Source of the DNA: Bog-564 sp035509915
GTDB lineage: Bacteria; Actinomycetota; Acidimicrobiia; Acidimicrobiales; UBA8190
Assembly (NCBI GenBank): GCA_035509915.1
Contig: DATKIB010000105.1
Coordinates: 1 to 13,144 of the forward strand
Length of the DNA: 13,144 nucleotides
Direction of reading: 5' to 3'
The position numbers and the translations under genes were made by a program. Position 1 is the stretch's first letter. Each line of letters begins with the position of its first letter. Below are positions 1-6,440 of this stretch, piece by piece. The notes under the pieces are model-generated. The model did no database searches, was not told where the DNA came from, and saw only the letters and a program-made list of their open reading frames with translations.

Positions 1-1
1 C

Positions 2-886
2 GAGACGAGCTCGGCCAGGGGTCTGAGGGCGCTCGCGCAGGAGTCCTTTCTCGCCTACGAGCTGGAGATGGGACCGCTGGACCGTGGCGTCCGGCCTTCC
101 TCGGTGGGACCCGGAAAGCGCATCTCCTTTGTCGCCACTGCGGCCCTCGCGGTTCGCCGCAGCGCCTGGCAAGAGGTCGGCGGCTTCGACCCGGCGCTGC
201 GTTTCGGGGAGGACATCGACTTCAGCTGGCGCGTCTGCAATCACGGATGGTCCATCCGATACGAGCCCTCGTCGGTATTGGGCCACGAGATCCGCGACGA
301 CCTCTTCGGGATGCTCCTCCAGCGCTACCAGTACGGGACTCCCGCCGCCGTCCTCGCCTCGAGGTACCCCGATGCCTTTCGGACAATCGAGGTCGAGCCA
401 TCGAGCGCGCTGTCCTTCGTGCTCGCCTGCGCCGGTCACGGACTCGCAGGCTCGGCGGTGGTCGGCGCGTCCGCCGTCGTCTCGGCCCGTCGGTTGACTC
501 GTATCGGCATCGGCTGGACGGACGCCGTACGAAAGGTGGGCCGAGAGCAGGTTCGTGACGGCATCAATCTCATGTGGACCATGCGCCGTGACTTCTGGCC
601 GCTCACCCTGCTCCTCGCCGTGCTGTCCAGGCGGTTCCGGCGGATCGCGTTCGGAGCCGCTGTGCTAGGTCCGCTCCTCGAATGGGTGCGCCGCCGGCCG
701 GCGCTTTCTCCGGCGAGATGGCTCGTCCTGTCGTTGGGGGACGGGCTTGCTCACGGCGCTGGTGTGTGGCGCAGCTGCCTGCGCGCCCGGAGCTTCGAGG
801 CGCTGGTCCCGGCGTGGAGGTCGATCCCGTCCGAAGCCTCGACCGTCGCAGATCGCGACCCGAACCGCTCCATATGCCGTCCGTAG
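2..886 (+). CDS. mftF: Mycofactocin-type glycosyltransferase (MftF-like), C-terminal part, 5' end outside window
   Basis: The frame is open from the left edge to TAG at 884-886, giving 294 visible residues. MftF proteins are about 470 residues from memory, so the N-terminal nucleotide-sugar half lies off-window. What is visible matches the family's late GT2 portion: PLDRGVRPSSVGPGKR, then AALAVRRSAW, GGFDPALRFGEDIDFSWR (acidic ED pair), a RYEP segment and QYGTPAAVLASRYP. A hydrophobic C-terminal region ends in DGLAHGAGVWRSCLRAR, also typical of the family. MftF adds glucose units to the redox cofactor mycofactocin. ATG at 68 is internal, because coding continues upstream of it. The stop overlaps the next gene by 13 bases. 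The family call is from memory of its motifs. A related membrane-associated GT2 of a surface-glycan pathway is the alternative. Whether mftA-E lie upstream cannot be seen. Confidence 0.72.
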   Translation, partial: ETSSARGLRALAQESFLAYELEMGPLDRGVRPSSVGPGKRISFVATAALAVRRSAWQEVGGFDPALRFGEDIDFSWRVCNHGWSIRYEPSSVLGHEIRDDLFGMLLQRYQYGTPAAVLASRYPDAFRTIEVEPSSALSFVLACAGHGLAGSAVVGASAVVSARRLTRIGIGWTDAVRKVGREQVRDGINLMWTMRRDFWPLTLLLAVLSRRFRRIAFGAAVLGPLLEWVRRRPALSPARWLVLSLGDGLAHGAGVWRSCLRARSFEALVPAWRSIPSEASTVADRDPNRSICRP

Positions 887-1809
887 CGGTCGTGATCGCC
901 ACGCGCGATCGCCCCGAGCTCCTCGAAGACGCCCTGTCGGCGCTCGGGCGTTCGAACCGCTCCCCCGAACGTCTCGTCGTCGTCGACTCGGCCTCCACGG
1001 ACCCTCGGGTGGCATCGGTCGGGCGCGCGTCGGGTGCCACGCTGCTCCGGTGCGAACGGCCCGGGGCCTGCAGAGCGAGAAACCTCGGGTGGTCGTCGGT
1101 CGAGGAGGACCTCGTGGCGTTCGTCGACGACGACTGCCTGGTGGATCCTGAATGGTTGGACGCGATCGTCGCGGCCTTCGACCACCCCTCGAAGCCCTCT
1201 TTCGTCACGGGCCAGGTGCGTGCCGACGTCGCACCGGCGACACGAGCCAGCCTGTCGGTCGCACTCATCACCGATGCCGACGCCAGGGAGCTGCGCGACG
1301 GTGACGACCCGAGGACGATGGGGCACGGAGCCAACATGGCATGGCGCCGCGATGCACTCTCGCAGCTCGGCGGCTTCGACGAGGAGCTCGGGCCGGGCAC
1401 CATCCTGCGCGCCGCAGAGGATCTCGACCTCTTCGTGCGTGCCTTCGCAGCTGGTCTAGCCGGCTACTACACCCCGGACGCAGCGGTAGTTCATCGGCAG
1501 TGGCGCAGCCGCGCGGACATGCTGCGCGCGTACTTCTACTACGGGGTCGGAAGCGGAGCACTCGCGGTCAAGCGTTACCGCCTGGAAGAACGTGGCCGGC
1601 ACTCCCCCGGTCTTGTTCGTGCGGCGCGGGGCCTGTTGGTGGACGAGGGCCTGGCTCCGGTTGGCCGTGCCCTCGCACAGCACTACGAGATGGGGGCAGT
1701 GGCGGACATGTTCAAGTTCGCAGGGGCAATGCGGGGTGCGTGGCGAGCACGGCGGATGGTGGTGTCCAAGGGCCACTTCAGTTCGATGTCTGGGGCTGAC
1801 CGGAAATAG
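874..1809 (+). CDS. Family 2 glycosyltransferase (GT-A fold), coupled to the MftF-like gene
   Basis: 311 residues. The order of motifs is that of a GT2 enzyme: VAVVIATRDRP at the N-terminus, VVVDSAST at 35-42, the metal/nucleotide-sugar motif FVDDDC at 83-88, GHGANMAWRRDAL around 150-162, GGFDEELGPGT followed by the acidic pair ED at 182-183, and a late HRQW at 207-210. It should transfer a sugar from a nucleotide-sugar donor on the cytoplasmic side of the membrane. The acceptor cannot be told. I chose ATG at 874 because VAVVIATRDRP starts almost at once. The frame stays open further upstream, but those residues are Arg/Pro-rich and lie over the preceding gene. No Shine-Dalgarno is evident, and the 13-base overlap with the upstream gene suggests translational coupling. 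It may extend the same glycan as the MftF-like protein (inference). It ends 9 bp before a convergent gene. Confidence 0.88.
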   Translation: MPSVAVVIATRDRPELLEDALSALGRSNRSPERLVVVDSASTDPRVASVGRASGATLLRCERPGACRARNLGWSSVEEDLVAFVDDDCLVDPEWLDAIVAAFDHPSKPSFVTGQVRADVAPATRASLSVALITDADARELRDGDDPRTMGHGANMAWRRDALSQLGGFDEELGPGTILRAAEDLDLFVRAFAAGLAGYYTPDAAVVHRQWRSRADMLRAYFYYGVGSGALAVKRYRLEERGRHSPGLVRAARGLLVDEGLAPVGRALAQHYEMGAVADMFKFAGAMRGAWRARRMVVSKGHFSSMSGADRK

Positions 1810-1818
1810 ACGTCCCGC

Positions 1819-2763
1819 TCAACTGAGCCCGGCGCGCTGCAGCCAGAGCGACGTCCCATTGGTCGGAACCGCAGCCCAGGTCAGCGTCGACCAGAGCGGC
1901 GAGAGGATCTCGTGGAGTGATGGCTCGATACATACGAAGAAGTTAGGTAGCACAACCTCGAACAACGCCTCACCGGACAACAGGTAGGCAGCCGCCAAAT
2001 ACTGCTCGGAGAAGTACCACTCGGCCATCTGCGGCGGGTAGTCCCAAGGGATGAAGACATCGTGGATGTGGACGAGCACACCGGGGGCGAGGCGCGGCAG
2101 CAGCTCGGTGAACACCACCGTCACATCGGAGTTCATGAAGCACCTGTGACTGCCGTCGACGAAGAAGATGTCTCCTGGCCCGAGCTTGTCGAACATCGAG
2201 AGATCGACGTCCTCGAGTGGCGACCGCTCGATGTGGTCGCAGAGGTCATCTATCTCCGCACGTGGGACAGGATCCACCGACGTGATATGCAGTGAGACAT
2301 CTTGGTCCTGAGCTGCTCGTCTCGCCCACTTCGTAGAGTTTCCGGATCCGATCTCGACGTAACGATGCGGCCTGTTCTTCGAGATCAGGCAGTAGAGCGC
2401 AACGGCATCCAGCCCTTGGAAGGAACCGTTGCACCAATAAGGAGATCGAGGATCCTGAGAGTCCAGCGGGATGCGTGTCAGTGGTTTCGAGTATTCGAGG
2501 AAGCTCTGCAAAAGGACGACGAACTGCTCCCGGTGGCGATCGTAGAGGTCGTAGAGCTCGGGGTGGGGCGGTTTGCCGTAGCCGAACCGCGGTTCGGGGC
2601 GGACCGGGTAGTCGAGCACGATCGGGTAGGTGGCGGGACGCTCGGGCGGCGCCAAGCGCGACGCCAGCGCTCGACGCAGTCGGCGTTCTGCTGCTGTGAG
2701 GAATCCGCGTGGGGATGCGCGTCGCGCGTCGGGCACTGCCTCGACCCTACAGAACGATCTCAT
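1819..2763 (-). CDS. Class I SAM-dependent methyltransferase of a polysaccharide locus
   Basis: 314 residues. A Rossmann-type methyltransferase core is visible: motif I VEIGSGNST at 136-144 binds S-adenosylmethionine, SVDP with Asp164 ends the second strand, FFVDGSHR at 200-207 and HIHDVFIPWDYP at 232-243 follow. About 130 residues precede motif I and may hold an acceptor-binding part. It probably O-methylates a sugar, or a small precursor, of the glycan built by neighbouring enzymes. The target is inference. The ATG start at 2763 overlaps the upstream sulfotransferase stop by 17 bases. A GTG at 2736 (codon 10), with AGGG eight bases upstream, is a credible alternative start. It is the last gene of the minus-strand run and lies in a segment of lower G+C. 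A methyltransferase acting on mycofactocin sugars is known in mycobacteria, but nothing here shows that role. Confidence 0.85.
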   Translation of the reverse strand: MRSFCRVEAVPDARRASPRGFLTAAERRLRRALASRLAPPERPATYPIVLDYPVRPEPRFGYGKPPHPELYDLYDRHREQFVVLLQSFLEYSKPLTRIPLDSQDPRSPYWCNGSFQGLDAVALYCLISKNRPHRYVEIGSGNSTKWARRAAQDQDVSLHITSVDPVPRAEIDDLCDHIERSPLEDVDLSMFDKLGPGDIFFVDGSHRCFMNSDVTVVFTELLPRLAPGVLVHIHDVFIPWDYPPQMAEWYFSEQYLAAAYLLSGEALFEVVLPNFFVCIEPSLHEILSPLWSTLTWAAVPTNGTSLWLQRAGLS

Positions 2764-3607
2764 CGTGGGGTGTGAGGAGTCCCCAACAGTCGAAAGTAGG
2801 GTCCGTAAATCGCCGTAGAGACTCCAGATCCTGTCGAAGCAGGTCGACCAAGCTCGCCGCTAGTTGGTCATCGATCCGAAGCTCGTCCGCTGTAATTGGC
2901 TCTCTCAGATGACGAGATGAGGCAATCCGCTGAAACGAGGGGGGAAGCCTCTGATCGAGCCCGGACCGAATCAGGATGTCGCCAACGCGCCTGGCCCACG
3001 GGCGCGGCTTCTCCCTTCCGTCGACAGTGTTGAATTCGCGCTCCAAGGTGTCGGGCATCAGGAGTGGGTCGACCCCGATGAACGAGAAGACTCGCTGCAT
3101 CGTTTGAGCACGGTCGTAGCGAAGCTCTTCGGCGGTGATGAGGAGCAGCTGGGATGAAGGGAAATGGGTCAGGTACTGCTCGATCTGCAATGCATACCGG
3201 CTCTCGTAAGCGTAGCGCGCATCGACGAGCAAGGCCTCGTCTATCGGCCGATGTTCGGTCCCCATCCAGAGCCCAAATGCGTAACACGAGCGCATGCGAT
3301 CTATAGGGTGTCGCATGACGTAGATCAACCGAACGTCGGGGAGAAGCGAGGCAATTCTCGCCGGAACTCCCCGATACATCGGATATATCGAATAGTCGGT
3401 CGAGAGCTCGCCACGAGCCTTGGCATCGCCGGCGTCGTCGAAGAGGCTCTCGTACCACGCAAGCCCACGATGCCAGGATCCTTCCTCGAGGAAATACTTG
3501 GGCTCCTTTTCGGGTGTGACGAAAACTTCCGGATGTGCACCGAGATAGTGAAAAAGGCTGGAGGTGCCGCTCTTGCGAGCCCCAATGACGAGGAATGTAG
3601 GAAGCAC
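2747..3607 (-). CDS. PAPS-dependent sulfotransferase (heparan-sulfate-sulfotransferase-like)
   Basis: 286 residues, a normal length for a single-domain sulfotransferase. The N-terminus FLVIGARKSGTSSLFHYLGAHP holds the 5'-phosphosulfate loop, with Lys12 of RKSGTSS. KEPKYF at 34-39 matches the conserved segment after it, and the 3'-phosphate site is MRHPIDRMRSCYAF with Arg99 and Ser107. Enzymes of this family move sulfate from PAPS to a hydroxyl or amino group of a sugar. Given the setting, the acceptor is probably the glycan or a lipid-linked intermediate (inference). The start is GTG at 3607, eight bases after the preceding stop, with only a weak GAGC-type ribosome site. Its base composition is clearly lower in G+C than most of the window. 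PAPS synthesis genes (cysD/N/C type) are not in view. Confidence 0.88.
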   Translation of the reverse strand: MLPTFLVIGARKSGTSSLFHYLGAHPEVFVTPEKEPKYFLEEGSWHRGLAWYESLFDDAGDAKARGELSTDYSIYPMYRGVPARIASLLPDVRLIYVMRHPIDRMRSCYAFGLWMGTEHRPIDEALLVDARYAYESRYALQIEQYLTHFPSSQLLLITAEELRYDRAQTMQRVFSFIGVDPLLMPDTLEREFNTVDGREKPRPWARRVGDILIRSGLDQRLPPSFQRIASSRHLREPITADELRIDDQLAASLVDLLRQDLESLRRFTDPTFDCWGLLTPHDEIVL

Positions 3608-3615
3608 CTTGCTCG

Positions 3616-4368
3616 TCAGTCCGCCGACGGATGGGAGACCCGGGTGCGAGCAGCCGCGAGCATGCGGTCGTAGAGCACGTCGGCTCGAGCAAGAAGAGCG
3701 CGCTCAGCCTGCACCTGCGCTACCGCCGCCGGCTTTCTGGCGTCTCGTTCCTTGGAGGGCCGAGAGACGGTTGCCTCCCGGATCTCGACCATTCCCGACT
3801 CGACGAAGTCCCAGGTGTCGATCTCGAACCGCACACGGTCCTCGTTCTCAGCAGTCGGCTCGTATGCGACGAAGCTGGTGCCGAACCGGTCGTTGACCTC
3901 CCTCACGACGGCCCCGAAGTCCTCGACCACGGAGTCGAAAGGCGCGAGGACGACCCGATCGACCACCGGCAGGACCCGCTCGTGAAACCGGATGTAGGCG
4001 CTCAGCACGCTGCGAGCTGTGAGAGCGGGCCTGTAGATGAGCTGGGATGCGACAGAGTCGAGCGGCCGGCGCACGAGCAGGATCACAGGGACGGCGCGCC
4101 GGACGCCTACGAGGACGTTTCGGGCCGAGTGATTGGGCTTGGCCACGGGAAAGTCCCTGCCGTTCGAGACCCAGAAGGCGGTGAAGGCGTAGGTGTTGGC
4201 GGAACGCGGAAAGCCCTCGATCACGAGCTCGGTCTCCGAGGTCACCATGAGGGGGTACCTCTTGCGCACCAACTGGTCCCGCAACGTGCCGTCTATGAGC
4301 CAACGGTCCACCCGATAACGCAGATCCTCCGAGGTCACGCGCTTGACCACGTCCTTCACGAAAGCCAC
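3616..4368 (-). CDS. Second sulfotransferase-like P-loop protein, divergent family
   Basis: 250 residues. VIEGFPRSANTYAF at 49-62 fits the 5'-phosphosulfate loop of the family variant with a FPRSANT motif. LLVRRPLDSVASQ at 97-109 fits the 3'-phosphate site. KPNHS at 77-81 lies between them, where many sulfotransferases carry a catalytic His or Lys (family knowledge, position by eye). It differs from the neighbouring sulfotransferase in P-loop type and surrounding sequence, so it is not a recent duplicate and probably sulfates another position or sugar (inference). It starts with GTG one base after the preceding stop, with a good ribosome site, AGGCGG, five bases upstream. G+C returns to the window's usual level here. 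The last 60 residues are charged and Ala-rich. Another nucleotide-binding role is possible but less likely. Confidence 0.72.
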   Translation of the reverse strand: MAFVKDVVKRVTSEDLRYRVDRWLIDGTLRDQLVRKRYPLMVTSETELVIEGFPRSANTYAFTAFWVSNGRDFPVAKPNHSARNVLVGVRRAVPVILLVRRPLDSVASQLIYRPALTARSVLSAYIRFHERVLPVVDRVVLAPFDSVVEDFGAVVREVNDRFGTSFVAYEPTAENEDRVRFEIDTWDFVESGMVEIREATVSRPSKERDARKPAAVAQVQAERALLARADVLYDRMLAAARTRVSHPSAD

Positions 4369-4369
4369 G

Positions 4370-5263
4370 TCAGCCGCCTAGCCGGAGCGACCCGCTCAGC
4401 ACCGCCGCCGCGCGGTCCGCAGGCTTTTCTGCGACAGCGGGAGGCAGTGTGGGGGGACGTAGGCCGTGGCGAAGGGCAAAGCGCGCCATGCTGCGGAAGT
4501 GCCACGCGGTGGCGCGAGTGAGAAAACGGTGCCTCGTGAGCTCCGACAGATCGTGCTCGACGACTGCCTCGGGCACCTGCACCACCTCGAGCCCAGCCTC
4601 CCAGGTCCGCCAGCAGAGGTCGATGTCCTCGCAGTAGAGGCGGTAGCCCTCGTCCATCCCTCCCAGTCGCGTGTAGAGGTCAGACGAGATCGCGAGTGCA
4701 GCGCCCAGCAGCCAGTCGACTCGGTAGGGCTCTGTCGCGGTGTGAACGCCTGGTCGATCGAGCATCAGGTGCCGACTCTCGTGCCTGGAGCTGCGAAGCA
4801 GCCAGCGCAGCGGGGTCCTTCGTATCACCGTGGCGCCCACCGTTGGGAAACGACGCGCTGAGGGCTGGAGCGAGCCGTCGGGGTACACGAGCCTCGGACC
4901 CACGATCCCGATCGAGTCGTCGGAATCGAGCCTCTCGACCAACAGGTCGATCGCTCCGGGTCTCACCCGACCGTCCGGATTGAGCAAGAAGAGTGTGTTG
5001 CCAGTGGCGAGGCGAGCGCCCGTGTTGCAGTTGGCTGCGAAGCCTTGGCGCTTCGTTCCCCGTACCAGACGCACTTCCGGGTGGTCACGAGATACGAGAT
5101 CACAAGTGCCGTCGGTAGAAGCATTGTCGACGACAATCACCTCGTCGACCCGGCTCCCCCCGTGCTCGCGGAGGCTCGAAAGGCACGCGGCGATCTCCGC
5201 TGCGGACTGGTGAGTCACGACGATCACGCTCACGTGCAAGGCAGTCGAGGGGCTCGTTTCCAT
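4370..5263 (-). CDS. Family 2 glycosyltransferase, rhamnosyltransferase (WbbL)-like
   Basis: 297 residues from ATG at 5263. Motifs in order: VSVIVVTHQS at 11-20, VIVVDNASTDGT at 42-53, GFAANCNTGARLATG at 74-88, LLNPDGR at 93-99 (the DXD equivalent), IVGPRLVYPDGS at 120-131, WLLGAALAISSDL at 184-196 and YCEDIDLCWRTWEAG at 210-224. This motif set is typical of dTDP-rhamnosyl and related transferases in surface-polysaccharide loci. Rhamnose as the donor sugar is inference. The frame runs back to a TTG at 5425, directly after the upstream stop, but those 54 residues are Arg-rich and unlike any GT2 N-terminus. No strong ribosome site supports either start. GTG at 5278 with GAGGAA just before it is another option. 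It is followed after one base by the second sulfotransferase. Confidence 0.87.
   Translation of the reverse strand: METSPSTALHVSVIVVTHQSAAEIAACLSSLREHGGSRVDEVIVVDNASTDGTCDLVSRDHPEVRLVRGTKRQGFAANCNTGARLATGNTLFLLNPDGRVRPGAIDLLVERLDSDDSIGIVGPRLVYPDGSLQPSARRFPTVGATVIRRTPLRWLLRSSRHESRHLMLDRPGVHTATEPYRVDWLLGAALAISSDLYTRLGGMDEGYRLYCEDIDLCWRTWEAGLEVVQVPEAVVEHDLSELTRHRFLTRATAWHFRSMARFALRHGLRPPTLPPAVAEKPADRAAAVLSGSLRLGG
4374..4380 (-). promoter_or_regulatory. Ribosome binding site of the second sulfotransferase gene
   Basis: On the minus strand TAGGCGG lies inside the last codons of the upstream glycosyltransferase, five bases before the GTG start at 4368. It supports that start and couples translation of the two genes. 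It is one of few recognisable Shine-Dalgarno matches in the window. Confidence 0.55.
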
Positions 5264-5425
5264 TTCGGCTTTCGGCACGGTTCCTCGCAGAGTGGCACTG
5301 GGGTCCGGGAAATGTCGCTCCACAAGGAGCAACGGCGGGATTCGTGGCACCTTGCGGGCTCGGGCGCTCCGGTCGGTCGTGTGGCCGCTGGCTGCCGCTC
5401 CCCTATGGCCAGATCGTCTCTGCAA
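5264..5425 (-). other. Gap between the GT-A-like gene and the WbbL-like gene
   Basis: If the WbbL-like protein starts at 5263, these 162 bases are the largest gap in the minus-strand run. The frame through it is open but reads as an Arg/Pro-rich stretch without family resemblance. I see no convincing -35/-10 pair, hairpin or repeat. It may be a leader or hold a weak promoter. Confidence 0.4.
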
Positions 5426-6328
5426 TCACGGGAGGAACCGGAAATAGAGGTCCTTGAGACGCTGAGACAGGCCCACTGTCGGCTCGAGCGGGTGGGTGTC
5501 CTGCGGCTGCACGTCATGACGGGGCGCCTCGGGGAGCTCCGGCGCGCGCCCCAGGCGGAGCTCGTTCACCGCCAACCTGACCGGATCGTCCTCTTGCATC
5601 GCGACCTTGTGGAGGAAGAAGACGCTCTCGGTGTCTAGGTATCGGCGCAGATCGCCGGGCTCGACGGTGTGGACGGTGCTCACCCCGGACTCCCCGGGGT
5701 ACCGGAGCGGATCGCATCCCATGGCATCGGCAAGCGTCGGGTAGATGAATTCCTCCACTCCGAAGACGCGCGACCGCCGCCCGAGCCGGAGAAGCTTGGC
5801 GAGGTTCGCAAAGCGCAGCGCCTTCTCACCGAACCCCCTTCGGAAGACGAGGCCCGGGTTCATGGCCCAAGAGGCCTGCTCCGTACCGAACAGTGGCTGC
5901 CACCACCGACGCCACCCGGCGTTGAAACGGCGCAGCCGGATCATCCGCGCCTCCACCCAAGGGTTGGACCGGAGGTACCCCACACCCATCAACTCGCTGT
6001 CCGCCATCGTGTGCTCGGCGAACTCGGTCACTCCCGTGCGGACGAAGAGCATGTCCGAGTCCATCGTGATCAAGAAGTCGTAGTCGCAGGACCTCTCGTG
6101 GAGCCACCGGATGACCCCGACGTGGAAGGGGACCAGATTGCCGTAGCGCAAGGGCTCCGAATAGGGGCACACGCCGACCCGTAGGCCGCGGACCAGCTGA
6201 GGGTCCCGTCCGCCGTTGAACACGACGATCTCCTCCGGGGTGGCGAAGTGGCGGATGTTCTCGACCATCTCGGCCAGGCGCGGACGAGAGTCGTGGGCGA
6301 GGACGGCAACGACGAGCTTCGAGGTCAT
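5426..6328 (-). CDS. Unrecognised GT-A-like protein, probable glycosyltransferase
   Basis: 300 residues, not assigned to a named family. It opens with KLVVAVLAHDSRPRLAEMVENI, like the first strand and helix of GT-A enzymes that act on sugar nucleotides. VVFNGG follows at 35-40, then YDFLITMDSDMLF at 83-95 with a DSD metal-type motif at 90-92. FGVEEFIYPTL at 189-199 could supply a catalytic acid, and FFLHKV at 237-242 recalls the His/Lys near the end of branching-type (GT14-like) enzymes. There is no signal peptide or membrane segment, so it should be cytoplasmic. ATG at 6328 starts the conserved strand directly. It is the first gene of the minus-strand run with glycosyltransferase and sulfotransferase genes, which favours sugar transfer (inference). 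The next reliable start lies 162 bases beyond its stop. Confidence 0.65.
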   Translation of the reverse strand: MTSKLVVAVLAHDSRPRLAEMVENIRHFATPEEIVVFNGGRDPQLVRGLRVGVCPYSEPLRYGNLVPFHVGVIRWLHERSCDYDFLITMDSDMLFVRTGVTEFAEHTMADSELMGVGYLRSNPWVEARMIRLRRFNAGWRRWWQPLFGTEQASWAMNPGLVFRRGFGEKALRFANLAKLLRLGRRSRVFGVEEFIYPTLADAMGCDPLRYPGESGVSTVHTVEPGDLRRYLDTESVFFLHKVAMQEDDPVRLAVNELRLGRAPELPEAPRHDVQPQDTHPLEPTVGLSQRLKDLYFRFLP

Positions 6329-6440
6329 GCACGTCTATGCTCGCCCGGCGGGCCCGGCTCTGCCAGCAGAAGGTCCCCGGCGATCCGGTTGGAACACGAT
6401 TCCCGGATCCTGGCTGGTGCCGTGCGCGCTCGACGACTAG
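6329..6440. promoter_or_regulatory. Divergent intergenic region, expected promoters for both flanking genes
   Basis: These 112 bases separate two divergent starts, so promoters for the minus-strand run and the GT4 gene should lie here or just inside the genes. A TTGGAA at 6389-6394 resembles a -35 element for the plus strand, but no -10 sits at the right distance. Neither gene has a clear Shine-Dalgarno site; the GT4 gene is preceded directly by CGACGACTAG. Leaderless transcripts are possible (inference). Confidence 0.4.

Larger units (their letters stand above)
1810..3610. other. Segment of lower G+C covering the methyltransferase and first sulfotransferase genes
   Basis: Sample 60-base rows counted by hand give about 50-62% G+C here (for example 1921-1980 about 50%, 3301-3360 about 55%, 3481-3540 about 52%). 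Sampled rows elsewhere give about 65-75% (3901-3960 about 68%, 7801-7860 about 65%, 8641-8700 about 75%, 11041-11100 about 70%). The change falls close to gene boundaries: the left convergent junction and the short gap before the second sulfotransferase. This suggests a different or later origin for the two genes. No insertion sequence or repeat marks the ends. The figures are samples, not a full calculation. Confidence 0.5.

Noticed and set aside
682..873. Upstream extension of the second GT2 protein over the end of the MftF-like gene
   Set aside because: The residues lack GT2 features and overlap a convincing coding sequence; family members start just before VAVVIATRDRP.
1105..1140. Short GTC/GAC-repeat runs here and at similar places such as 9280-9300
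   Set aside because: They encode the Val/Asp-rich strands of GT2 active sites (VDDD, LDDDD) and are not tandem repeats of interest.
5264..5425. N-terminal extension of the WbbL-like protein from TTG at 5425
   Set aside because: The 54 added residues are Arg/Pro-rich with no GT2 resemblance and the TTG directly follows the upstream stop; ATG at 5263 fits the family better, though not proven.
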